Shown: positions 6,922-13,276 of the stretch, one piece after another
Numbering within the stretch: position 1 is the stretch's first letter
Layout: each line of letters begins with the position of its first letter
Assembly: GCA_024762755.1 (NCBI GenBank)
Contig: JANTGX010000035.1
Location: 1-13,774, forward strand
From: Gammaproteobacteria bacterium
Lineage (GTDB): Bacteria > Pseudomonadota > Gammaproteobacteria > SZUA-152
Reading direction: 5' to 3'
DNA length: 13,774 nt
Made by a program: the position numbers and the translations under genes
The notes under the pieces: model-generated
Database searches by the model: none
What the model was told of the DNA's origin: nothing
What the model saw: only the letters and a program-made list of their open reading frames with translations

Positions 6922-8175
6922 CTACGGCTCACTCCGGCGTGCGTAATAGGCCTTCATAACGAAGGGCGGCAGCAGGGTGGTGAGGGCGATGACCAGGATC
7001 AGGGCGGCGTGGGTGTCGTTGTCGAAGATGCCGTTGAGGCGCCCCAATTCGGCGAAGATCAGCCCCACCTCGCCGCGCGGCGTCATGGCCAGGCCGATGA
7101 TCCAGCGCAGGGACCAGGGCTCGCGGATCAGCAGCGCCCCCAGTAGCTTGCCGAGCACGGCCACCACCAGCAGCGCCAGGGAGAAGAGCCAGAAGTCGGC
7201 CGAGCCCCAGTTCACTTGACGAAAGTTCAGCGACAGACCGACGAAGACGAAAAAGATGGGCGTGAACAACTGGATGATGGGCCGCATTCGGTCCTCGATG
7301 CGGGCGGCGAAGTCGGGGTCGGTGTGGATGGCGGCGCCCATGGGCAGGAAGAAGCGCCGCGACAGGGCCAGGCCGGCGGCGAAACCGCCGAGGATCTCCG
7401 GCGCCCCCACGGCGTGGGCCAGCCAGGCAAAGAACAGCACCAGGGAAACGATGGCGGTGGGAATCAGGCCTGGGATGCCACTCACCGCCTCGAAACGCTT
7501 GATGATCACCGCCAGCAGCTTGGCCGCCAGCGGGGCAAGAATGAAAAACGCGCCGATGAAGGCCAGCACCTTGCTGGTGTTGGCCAGACTGATGCCGCCG
7601 CCGAGGGAAAACTCGTACAGCAGGGCCAGCAGCACCACCCCCAGGATGTCGTCGATCACCGCCGCCCCCAGCACCACCTGGCCCTCGCGCGAATGCTGGC
7701 GCCGCAGGTCGGCCAGCACGCGCACGGTGATGCCGATGCTGGTGGCGGTGAGGGTGCCGCCGATGAACAGCGCCACCAGCAGGGGCAGGCCGAAGAGGCC
7801 GTAGGCGAGGAGAAAACCGAGCCCCAGGGGGGCGATAAAGCCGAGGCTGGCGACCACGATGGACTGGACGCCGGTGCGCGCCAAGCGCTTGAGATCGGTC
7901 TCCAGGCCCACGTCGAACAGCAACAGCAGGATGCCGATCTCCGCCAGCAGCTTGATGGTGTCCGTCGGCGCCAGCCAACCCAGCAGGCTGGGGCCCAGCA
8001 CCACCCCCGCCAGCAGCTCGCCGATCACCGCCGGCGCCTGCAGGCGCACCGCCAGCTCGGCGAACAGGCGCGCCGTGAGCAGTATGATCAGCAGGTGCAG
8101 GAAGAAGGTGGAGGTATCCAAGGCCAGGCCGTCACCGTCGAGGCCCGGCCGGGTGTCGGCGGGGCGCCGCACCAT
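6922..8175 (-). CDS. Cation:proton antiporter, CPA2 family
   Basis: A 417-residue inner-membrane protein of the monovalent cation:proton antiporter-2 family, exchanging Na+ or K+ for H+. The protein is almost wholly hydrophobic with about 12-13 membrane spans. Family motifs are clear: APAVIGELLAGVVLGPSLLG near residue 48, TLTATSIGITVRVLAD at 141-156, the ion-site aspartate pair Asp175-Asp176 in VIDDILG, and a C-terminal TPRGEVGLIFAELG at 365-378. The paired Asp is the arrangement linked to electrogenic exchange in this superfamily. There is no C-terminal RCK/TrkA-N domain, so it is not a complete Kef-type potassium efflux protein. The ATG at 8175 precedes about 20 polar residues; a shorter start nearer the first span is possible. 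It stands alone, convergent with mltD. Confidence 0.93.
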   Translation of the reverse strand: MVRRPADTRPGLDGDGLALDTSTFFLHLLIILLTARLFAELAVRLQAPAVIGELLAGVVLGPSLLGWLAPTDTIKLLAEIGILLLLFDVGLETDLKRLARTGVQSIVVASLGFIAPLGLGFLLAYGLFGLPLLVALFIGGTLTATSIGITVRVLADLRRQHSREGQVVLGAAVIDDILGVVLLALLYEFSLGGGISLANTSKVLAFIGAFFILAPLAAKLLAVIIKRFEAVSGIPGLIPTAIVSLVLFFAWLAHAVGAPEILGGFAAGLALSRRFFLPMGAAIHTDPDFAARIEDRMRPIIQLFTPIFFVFVGLSLNFRQVNWGSADFWLFSLALLVVAVLGKLLGALLIREPWSLRWIIGLAMTPRGEVGLIFAELGRLNGIFDNDTHAALILVIALTTLLPPFVMKAYYARRSEP

Positions 8176-8248
8176 GATCCGCCAGAGTCACCGCGGTCGG
8201 CAAGCCAATGATCGGCGGACCGACCTCGACCGCCTGCCCTCGTACACC

Positions 8249-8424
8249 CTATTCCTCCGTCAGCAACCTCAGCCCCATCGGTGGTGGCACACGTTTGACG
8301 TAGCCGTCGGGCACGATACCGTGACCGGCCTGGTGCAGGGCATCGGACTCCATGACGATGAGCACCAGCACGGTGACCATCACAGGGAGGATGCCGGCAC
8401 CACCGATGATGGCCTTGACGGCGA
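8249..8424 (-). pseudogene. Detached 3' fragment of the four-TM membrane protein gene
   Basis: This stretch encodes the last 57 or so residues of the protein whose full gene lies at 10057-10575: the segment from VKAIIGGAGILPVM through HQAGHGIVPDGYVKRVPPP is identical in amino acids, then the tails differ (MGLRLLTEE here, SGLKLLETE in the full copy). Upstream of base 8424 the similarity stops abruptly. The frame stays open to an ATG at 8518, but that added N-terminal part shows no resemblance to the full protein, and the first three membrane segments are missing. I read it as a truncated remnant, not a working gene. A chimeric 89-residue product cannot be excluded. Confidence 0.8.
8270..8424 (-). 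repeat. 155-bp direct repeat, left copy
   Basis: Bases 8270-8424 align without gaps to 10078-10232 at a constant offset of 1808, with eight mismatches by eye (about 95% identity). Four mismatches cluster in the last few codons; the other four are third-position changes that leave the protein unaltered. The inner edge of the match is sharp. Confidence 0.88.
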
Positions 8425-8750
8425 CGACAAAACTGTTTGATACCGGGCATCTAGAACTCAGAGGCAGCCACTCCCTCGATGCGAACCGATTCGTCGACCA
8501 CCCTCCGCAAAGATCCAACGGTGCCGCATTCAGGTTCGACCGAGACCACCCTGTCGAAATCTTTTACACCTCGTCCCGTTAGAGTCGACAAAACCACTGC
8601 CCGAAAAGGCGGGAAACACTATTCTCCTTTTGTATCAGCGAGTTGTGAAGTTGGTACGTGCCGAAGGAGCTGTCTTGTATTCTTTACACCCCGAACAAGA
8701 CCCGCTATCAATAAACACCTATCTCCTTGTATATACGATTTTTTTAGTAT
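8425..8750. other. AT-richer intergenic region upstream of the PEP-CTERM gene
   Basis: No convincing gene is present between the fragment breakpoint and the sigma-54 promoter. Composition becomes clearly more AT-rich than the flanking genes, especially after 8560. CTTTTACACC-CG (near 8561) and CTTTACACCCCG (near 8682) form a short imperfect direct repeat about 120 bases apart. The second copy lies inside the inverted repeat listed as a candidate activator site. Confidence 0.5.
8672..8701. promoter_or_regulatory. Inverted repeat, candidate enhancer-binding-protein site
   Basis: GTCTTGT (8672-8678) and ACAAGAC (8695-8701) are perfect inverted repeats 16 bases apart. Their centre lies about 90 bases upstream of the start site predicted from the sigma-54 motif, within the usual range of upstream activator sites. 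A PrsR-type activator is the natural candidate for a PEP-CTERM gene, but its binding sequence is not something I can verify here. Confidence 0.45.
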
Positions 8751-8767
8751 TTGGCCCACATAATGCA
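8751..8767 (+). promoter_or_regulatory. Sigma-54 (-24/-12) promoter of the PEP-CTERM gene
   Basis: TTGGCCCACATAATGCA matches the sigma-54 consensus TTGGCACRN4TTGCW at 11 of 13 defined positions, with the invariant GG and GC separated by exactly ten bases. Transcription would begin near 8778 and give a leader of about 86 bases before the ATG at 8864. Sigma-54 control by the PrsK/PrsR two-component system is established for many PEP-CTERM genes, which raises confidence. No good sigma-70 promoter competes in the same stretch. Confidence 0.7.
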
Positions 8768-8784
8768 TGGGCATAGTTAGCCTA

Positions 8785-8809
8785 GCAGGGCATTAGTATC
8801 AGACCCTGC
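8785..8809 (+). promoter_or_regulatory. 5' leader hairpin of the PEP-CTERM transcript
   Basis: GCAGGG (8785-8790) pairs perfectly with CCCTGC (8804-8809) around a 13-base loop, about eight bases into the predicted transcript. It may protect the 5' end or modulate translation. It has no T-run and is not a terminator. Confidence 0.35.
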
Positions 8810-8850
8810 AAACAACCACCGGAGGGGGCGCCGGGAAAGTAAAAAATTTT

Positions 8851-8859
8851 AAGGAGGTG
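8851..8859 (+). promoter_or_regulatory. Near-perfect Shine-Dalgarno of the PEP-CTERM gene
   Basis: AAGGAGGTG is complementary to the 16S rRNA tail over nine bases and ends four bases before the ATG at 8864. It follows an A/T tract (8841-8850) that should stay unpaired. It fixes the start codon and implies high translation once the gene is transcribed. Confidence 0.85.
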
Positions 8860-8863
8860 TGTC

Positions 8864-9532
8864 ATGCGCACTAATAAACTCTTACTCACTGTGGGACTTG
8901 CCCTCGGTTTGGGAATGGCGTCCCAGGTACAAGCGGCCACTTTTTATCAGGATACGATCACAAACTGGTCGGCTGCCAGCCCGGTGACGGATGCAGATGG
9001 TGATTCGACATGGGGCGTTTCGTCCTATGATGCCCTCATCGATCCCGCCATCGTGACGCTGGGCGAGGTGCACCTGGGAACTGAGGACGACTACACCGTC
9101 GACTTCAACTTCGCCGTCAATGGCATCAACAATGGCGACGGCCTGCTGGCCGGCGACACGGCCACGGTCAAGTATGCAGCAAACGTGGTTCTTCCTAGCA
9201 GCGAGTACTTCCTCAAGATCTCGCTGGATACCACGGTCGTCGGCACCGGCATCACCGTGACCAAGGACGTCTACGACGACAGCAACATGACCAACCACCT
9301 GGCCTCGCTGAGCAGTGTCGATGGCGCGAATGCTGGGTTCGTACAGATCAACCCGATGAGTCAGACGCTGTATATCGTGGAGACCTTCTCGGTGGCAGCG
9401 GGTGCTGCGGGCGCGTTGACCAGTGCCGAGAACGGTATCACCGTCGGCGTACCTGAGCCTGCCTCCCTGGCCCTCATGGGACTGGGCCTGGTCGGCCTTG
9501 GCATGCGCCGCCGTCGTCGCCTCGACGCCTGA
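8864..9532 (+). CDS. PEP-CTERM sorting-domain protein
   Basis: A 222-residue exported protein with the tripartite PEP-CTERM signal: VPEP at 196-199, a hydrophobic helix ASLALMGLGLVGLGM and a terminal arginine cluster RRRRR-LDA. Such proteins are exported by Sec, processed by an exosortase (EpsH) and usually delivered to the surface or exopolysaccharide matrix. The N-terminal signal peptide is clear, with likely cleavage after VQA (residue 24). The mature part (25-195) is acidic, rich in Asp, Thr, Ser, Gly and Val, has no cysteine and resembles a beta-rich secreted domain; I recognise no catalytic motif. The start is fixed by the strong Shine-Dalgarno at 8851. The gene has its own sigma-54 promoter and terminator, so it is monocistronic. 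It lies inside the segment bounded by the duplicated membrane-protein tail. No exosortase is encoded in the window. Confidence 0.93.
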   Translation: MRTNKLLLTVGLALGLGMASQVQAATFYQDTITNWSAASPVTDADGDSTWGVSSYDALIDPAIVTLGEVHLGTEDDYTVDFNFAVNGINNGDGLLAGDTATVKYAANVVLPSSEYFLKISLDTTVVGTGITVTKDVYDDSNMTNHLASLSSVDGANAGFVQINPMSQTLYIVETFSVAAGAAGALTSAENGITVGVPEPASLALMGLGLVGLGMRRRRRLDA

Positions 9533-9542
9533 GGCAGCGAAC

Positions 9543-9556
9543 CGGGCCTAGGCCCG
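9543..9556. repeat. 14-bp perfect palindrome after the PEP-CTERM gene
   Basis: CGGGCCTAGGCCCG is a perfect 14-base palindrome ten bases after the stop codon and two bases before the A-run of the terminator. With no loop it is more likely a duplex DNA site or chance than an RNA hairpin. Confidence 0.4.
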
Positions 9557-9558
9557 CG

Positions 9559-9590
9559 AAAAATCCCCGCCCTTTGGCGGGGATTTTTTT
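9559..9590 (+). terminator. Intrinsic terminator of the PEP-CTERM gene
   Basis: ATCCCCGCC (9563-9571) pairs perfectly with GGCGGGGAT (9576-9584) around a CTTT loop, preceded by an A-run and followed by a run of T to 9590. It lies 26 bases after the PEP-CTERM stop. The flanking A and T runs extend the stem and give some activity on the other strand too. Confidence 0.93.
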
Positions 9591-10056
9591 ATGCCCGCAA
9601 AATCGTCCTCGACCGGGCAGCCCTCGCCCCCCTTAGTCCGACCATATCACCATAGGCAAAACCGAAGTCCGTTGCCTGCGCCGGCCACGGGGCGAACGAG
9701 ATGCAGGGCCTCGGCTGACAACGCACCTGTTACGGACAAATCAGAGAGATCGGCTCACCGCCCGGTTTCACATCGAGGGTAAACCTGGAGATTCCGTCCG
9801 ATAGAAGACGGTGAGATGGAACTACTCGCCATTGGACAGGGGAATGGAGAATGGGGACAAAGCGACTTCGCGCTAGCACCAAGACCGCCGCGGAAACCGG
9901 GAGAAACCGGGCCAGATGCAAGGGCAAGGGCAATCGAAAGCAGAGACCCTCCCCTCCTCATCGGCTGACAAGCTCACCAGCCCACAAAGAACTCTCTGCC
10001 AACGCCAACCCGATGGAACCTAGACCCTGGGGCATCCGCTCCCAGTCACTCCGCTG
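9591..10056. other. 466-bp region without a supported gene
   Basis: No reading frame here has a plausible start, ribosome site and protein-like composition on either strand. Two small patterns are visible: a tandem 9-mer GAAACCGGG-A-GAAACCGGG near 9891-9910, and an 11-mer TCGGCTGACAA at 9711 and again at 9961, exactly 250 bases apart. Both could be chance. It forms the right arm of the segment between the two copies of the duplicated membrane-protein tail and may be remnant DNA. Confidence 0.5.
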
Positions 10057-10575
10057 TCATTCCGTCTCCAACAGTTTCAGCCCCGAAGGCGGTGGCACAC
10101 GTTTGACGTAGCCGTCGGGCACGATACCGTGGCCGGCCTGGTGCAGGGCATCGGATTCCATGACGATAAGCACCAGCACGGTGACCATCACGGGGAGGAT
10201 GCCGGCACCACCGATGATGGCCTTGACGGCGATGTCCATCATGCCGAAGTAGGTGTAGCCCACCCAGCCCAGGGCGGCGACGATCACCAGCAACGCCAAC
10301 ATGATGCTGAAGACGCGGATGCGGCTGAGACAGATCTCCCAGTGGGCTCGCACGAACCAGGTATCGGCGTCGCGGGCGCGACGGCCGCGCCAGAACAGGT
10401 AACCGAGGATGAGGGCCGAGATGACGGGCACCATGGCCACGGGCTGCCAGTAGGTCTTGGCGATGCCCAGGGAGGCAATGAACCAGAGGATGTGATTGCC
10501 GATGAGATTTGCCAGCAGGATCTCATGGGGGATCTTGGCCTTGCGGCGTTCCTCGTCGGTGATGTCGAACTGCAT
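10057..10575 (-). CDS. Conserved four-span membrane protein of unknown function
   Basis: A 172-residue protein I do not recognise as a named family. It has a charged N-terminus (MQFDITDEERRKAK), four predicted membrane spans at about 20-39, 45-62, 88-110 and 116-139, a basic cytosolic-type loop (FWRGRRARDADTW, 61-73) and a polar C-terminus with HQAGHGIVPDGYVKRVPPP. Start ATG at 10575 has a good AGGAGA ribosome site six bases upstream. Codon use matches its neighbours. The gene lies 92 bases after the ABC ATPase on the same strand and might be co-transcribed with it, but the functions do not obviously connect. Its last 57 codons are repeated at 8249-8424, with strict conservation of the region VKAIIGG to PPP, which suggests this part is under selection. 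Confidence 0.8.
   Translation of the reverse strand: MQFDITDEERRKAKIPHEILLANLIGNHILWFIASLGIAKTYWQPVAMVPVISALILGYLFWRGRRARDADTWFVRAHWEICLSRIRVFSIMLALLVIVAALGWVGYTYFGMMDIAVKAIIGGAGILPVMVTVLVLIVMESDALHQAGHGIVPDGYVKRVPPPSGLKLLETE
10078..10232 (-). repeat. 155-bp direct repeat, right copy (within the intact gene)
   Basis: This is the partner of 8270-8424, inside the 3' end of the intact membrane protein gene and in the same orientation. The 1653 bases between the copies hold the PEP-CTERM gene, its regulatory region and the gene-free stretch 9591-10056. Confidence 0.88.
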
Positions 10576-10667
10576 GGGTCTCTCCTGGATTCTCGCCTGT
10601 CTGGCCGATCCCGTGACGCTACCCGCGCCTGCCTGACTGCAGGCTGAAACTGCACTCGGGTGGTCAA

Positions 10668-12725
10668 CTATTCTGTGCCGGAGGCCTCGGCATAGAGAAA
10701 ACAGCGCACGCTGTGGCTGCCCTCCGGCAGGCTCAGGGGAGGATAGTCCTCACGACAGATGGCCATGGCACGTGGGCAGCGGGGATGGAAGTGACAGCCG
10801 CTGGGTGGATTCACCGGCGAGGGCATTTCACCGACCACCTTCAGCACTGGCCGCTCGACGCCATGCTCGTTCCGCTCGATGCTGGGTACTGCGGCGAGCA
10901 GGGCCTGGGTGTAGGGGTGCAGGGGGTTGTTCAGTACCTCGTCCACACTGCCCTGCTCGACGATACGCCCCAGATACATCACCGCCACCTCGTGGGCCAG
11001 GTACTCCACCACCGAGATGTCGTGGGTGATGAACAGATAGGCCAAGCCGAGGTCGTCCTGCAGATCCTTGAGCAGGTTGAGGATCTGCGCCTGCACGGAG
11101 ACGTCGAGGGCCGAGGTGGGTTCGTCACAGACGATCAGCCGCGGCTCCACGGCCAGGGCGCGGGCGATACAGATGCGCTGGCGCTGGCCACCGGAGAACT
11201 CGTGGGGATAGCGCTGTTTCATGGCCGGCGACAGACCCACCTGATTCAGCAGGCGGTCCACACGTTCGGCGCGCTCGGCCGCCGAGGCCCCGATACCCTG
11301 GGTGAGCATGCCTTCTTCGACGATGTCGGCGATGCGCATGCGCGGATTCATGGAGGAGAACGGGTCCTGAAAGATGATCTGCAACTCGCCGCGGCGTCGG
11401 CGCAGCGCGCGCGGCGGCAGGCTGGCGAGATCCACGCCATCGAACAACACGCGCCCCGCAGTGGGCCGGATGAGCTGCAGGATGCCCTTGCCGGCGGTGG
11501 TCTTGCCGCAGCCCGACTCGCCCACCAGGGCCAGCGTGCGTGCCGCCGGAATGCGAAAATCCACCCCGTCCACCGCGCGCACCGCCTGGTTCTGCCGGCG
11601 CAGCAGGCCGCTGCGGATGGGGAAGTGCACCTTGAGGCCCTCCACGCGCAGCAGCTCGTCCCCGGCCGGCGTGGCGACCGGCGATTCCTCGGCCGCCGTC
11701 ACCGGCTCTGCCGTGGCCCGAGGCGACGCCGCCTCCAGCGTCTGATCCGGCGTGTAGAGATGACAACGCACACCACCGGGGCGCTCACCCTCCTCACCCG
11801 GCACCCACGGCGGCGCCTGCTCGTGGCATAGCTGCCAGGCGCGGTCGCAACGATCGGCGAAACGGCAGCCGCGAAACTCGGTGTCCAGGGCCGGCACGCT
11901 GCCGGGGATCACCGCCAGCCGCTGGCCGCGCTTGTGCATGTTGGGCAGGGACTCGAACAACTTCTGCGCGTAGGGATGCCGCGGCTGGGTAAAGAAGGCC
12001 GCGCGACCGGCCTCCTCCACCACCTGCCCGGCATACATCACGGCCACGCGGTCGGCGGTCTCCGAGACCACTCCGAGGTCGTGGGTGATGAGCAGAATGG
12101 ACATGCCCATCTCGCGCTGCAGTTGCGTCATCAACTCCAACACCTGGGCCTGGATGGTGACGTCCAGCGCCGTGGTGGGCTCGTCGGCGATGAGCAGCTC
12201 CGGCTCACCAGCCAGGGCCATGGCGATCATCACGCGCTGCTTCATGCCCCCGGAGAGCTGATGCGGATATTCGCCAAAACGCCGCGCCGGATCGGGGATC
12301 CCGACGGCGTCCAACAGTGCCAGCACCCGGCTGCGCATGGCCTCACCCCGCAGCCCGAGATGGCGACCGAGAACCTCGCCGATCTGCTCACCCACGGTGA
12401 ACACGGGGTTGAGGCTGGTCATGGGCTCCTGAAAGATCATGGCCATGCGCCGGCCGCGCACGTCGCGCATGGCCGCCTCCGGCAGGGCCAGCAGGTCCTC
12501 ACCCTGCAGACGCACGGCCCCGTCGCGAATGCAGCCGGCCGGCTCGGGAACCAGGCGCATCAGCGAAAGCGCCGTCATGGACTTGCCGCAGCCCGATTCG
12601 CCGAGCAGGGCAAAGGTCTCACCCGAGGCGATCTCGAAGCTGACCCCGTCCACGGCGCGCACCTCGCGACCATTGGCGGTGAACACGGTGCGCAGCGCAT
12701 CGACCTGGAGCAAGGGCGTCGTCAT
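10668..12725 (-). CDS. Fused double ATPase of a dipeptide/oligopeptide ABC transporter (DppD-DppF / YejF type)
   Basis: A 685-residue protein made of two complete ABC ATPase domains that energise import of peptides or related solutes through a Dpp/Opp/Yej-type permease at the inner membrane. Domain 1: Walker A GESGCGKS (42-49), signature LSGGM (157-161), Walker B LLIADE (177-182), H-loop His215. Domain 2: Walker A GESGCGKT (402-409), signature FSGGQ (510-514), Walker B LIVCDE (530-535), His568. Each ends in the oligopeptide-family C-terminal extension with clustered cysteines (GCRFADRCDRAWQLC and GCHFHPRCPRAMAIC). A Pro/Ala/Glu-rich linker (about 325-355) joins the halves. Most peptide importers use two separate ATPases; fusion is typical of YejF and GsiA. 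No permease or binding protein is adjacent, so partners lie elsewhere. A promoter-like sequence lies just upstream. Confidence 0.95.
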   Translation of the reverse strand: MTTPLLQVDALRTVFTANGREVRAVDGVSFEIASGETFALLGESGCGKSMTALSLMRLVPEPAGCIRDGAVRLQGEDLLALPEAAMRDVRGRRMAMIFQEPMTSLNPVFTVGEQIGEVLGRHLGLRGEAMRSRVLALLDAVGIPDPARRFGEYPHQLSGGMKQRVMIAMALAGEPELLIADEPTTALDVTIQAQVLELMTQLQREMGMSILLITHDLGVVSETADRVAVMYAGQVVEEAGRAAFFTQPRHPYAQKLFESLPNMHKRGQRLAVIPGSVPALDTEFRGCRFADRCDRAWQLCHEQAPPWVPGEEGERPGGVRCHLYTPDQTLEAASPRATAEPVTAAEESPVATPAGDELLRVEGLKVHFPIRSGLLRRQNQAVRAVDGVDFRIPAARTLALVGESGCGKTTAGKGILQLIRPTAGRVLFDGVDLASLPPRALRRRRGELQIIFQDPFSSMNPRMRIADIVEEGMLTQGIGASAAERAERVDRLLNQVGLSPAMKQRYPHEFSGGQRQRICIARALAVEPRLIVCDEPTSALDVSVQAQILNLLKDLQDDLGLAYLFITHDISVVEYLAHEVAVMYLGRIVEQGSVDEVLNNPLHPYTQALLAAVPSIERNEHGVERPVLKVVGEMPSPVNPPSGCHFHPRCPRAMAICREDYPPLSLPEGSHSVRCFLYAEASGTE

Positions 12726-12761
12726 AGTAGGGCTAAATCCTGTGTCTCATTCCTGCCCGGC

Positions 12762-12770
12762 ACTATACCA
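12762..12770 (-). promoter_or_regulatory. Candidate extended -10 promoter for the ABC ATPase gene
   Basis: Read on -, TGGTATAGT is an extended -10 element (TGN followed by TATAGT, five of six matches to TATAAT). The -35 region (TTTCAA, 16 bases upstream) is poor, as extended -10 promoters allow. Transcription would start near 12755, about 30 bases before the ATG at 12725. Confidence 0.4.
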
Positions 12771-12843
12771 GCCCCCGGCAGACTTGAAATTCCCGCCGCA
12801 CAGGCGCACAAAGAAGGCACACATCGACACCGGTGACACCGCC

Positions 12844-12963
12844 ATGACCGAACCCGTGCAAAAACCCCAGGGCCTCTCCTTCATCGCCAAGCTCATCCTC
12901 GGCAAGCTCGTGCTCCTCGTCATCGTGGGCGTGGTGGTCTATTGGTCGTTGCGAAGGATCTAG
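12844..12963 (+). CDS. Small single-span membrane protein (39 residues)
   Basis: A short frame from ATG at 12844 to TAG at 12961-12963. The predicted product starts MTEPVQKPQG, has one hydrophobic helix at about residues 17-35 (LILGKLVLLVIVGVVVYW) and ends in two arginines followed by isoleucine. Codons are strongly G/C-ending (gtg, ctc, atc, ggc), like the real genes around it, which argues for coding. The upstream ribosome site is weak (GGTGAC). It is divergent from the ABC ATPase gene, sharing a 118-base intergenic region. I do not recognise a family; roles of such peptides range from complex accessory subunits to chance frames. Confidence 0.5.
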   Translation: MTEPVQKPQGLSFIAKLILGKLVLLVIVGVVVYWSLRRI

Positions 12964-13230
12964 GTGTGAAGATGCTTTGAACGAGCCGGTACTGCAGGCT
13001 CGACCCAGACTATCGATCACGAAAAGGGTAATTTGTCACTTGCCAGCAAGGCCGAGAGAGCATAACTTTTCTCCTCGACAGGGAATGTTATATGGCCTTC
13101 GACAAGGATGGATCGGAACCGAATTCCCGTAAAACCCCGCCGGCAAGGATGCCGCGGGGTTTTGTCGTTTCACGCGGGACGCCTTGTCATCCATATGCGG
13201 TGCCGGGGTCCGCTCCATGCGGGCACAGAA
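12964..13230. other. Gene-free structured intergenic region
   Basis: No reading frame in this stretch looks real. It carries several perfect short stems: CGAGCC/GGCTCG (12982-13002), CTTGC-CA-GCAAG (13039-13050), CCTT/AAGG and TCGG/CCGA within 13095-13121, an outer GGGAAT/ATTCCC pair (13081-13086, 13123-13128), and then the strong terminator at 13131-13163. The density of stems just before a terminator suggests a possible small RNA. Confidence 0.4.
13131..13163. terminator. Symmetric intrinsic terminator
   Basis: AAAACCCCG (13131-13139) pairs with CGGGGTTTT (13155-13163), and CGGC with GCCG inside it after one bulged C, leaving an AAGGAT loop. The A and T runs at the two ends make it usable from both strands. 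On + it follows the small ORF at 12844-12963 or the possible small RNA; on - it follows the RAYT gene that ends at 13277. Confidence 0.88.
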
Positions 13231-13232
13231 CT

Positions 13233-13263
13233 GTAGCCTGGATTGAGCGCAGCGAAACCCAGG
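13233..13263 (+). repeat. REP hairpin adjacent to the RAYT gene
   Basis: A GTAG head is followed by CCTGGATTGAGCGCAGCGAA and a closing CCCAGG; the stem CCTGG/CCAGG extends through TT/AA with one mismatch. It shares the GTAG head and the TGAGC...GCGAA core with the two hairpins at 2051-2134, while the stem bases differ. It lies 13 bases beyond the 3' end of the RAYT gene, the common place for a cognate REP. Confidence 0.75.
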
Positions 13264-13276
13264 AAACAAGAACGGC

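Noticed and set aside
7216..8211. 331-codon + strand frame opposite the antiporter gene
   Set aside because: It is rich in Gln, Asp, Gly and His, the antisense image of membrane-protein codons; the - strand encodes a clear CPA2 antiporter.
8249..8518. 89-residue chimeric - strand gene including the duplicated tail
   Set aside because: The first part is unrelated to the full membrane protein and lacks a good ribosome site; most likely a truncated remnant whose frame happens to stay open.
8729..8747. GTATATAC palindrome followed by a T-run as a terminator
   Set aside because: The palindrome has no loop and only A/T-rich pairs, and it lies directly before a sigma-54 promoter; an A/T-rich promoter-proximal tract is simpler.
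9730..9961. Two overlapping short - strand frames
   Set aside because: They overlap each other in different frames, have no ribosome sites and are compositionally unlike the neighbouring proteins.
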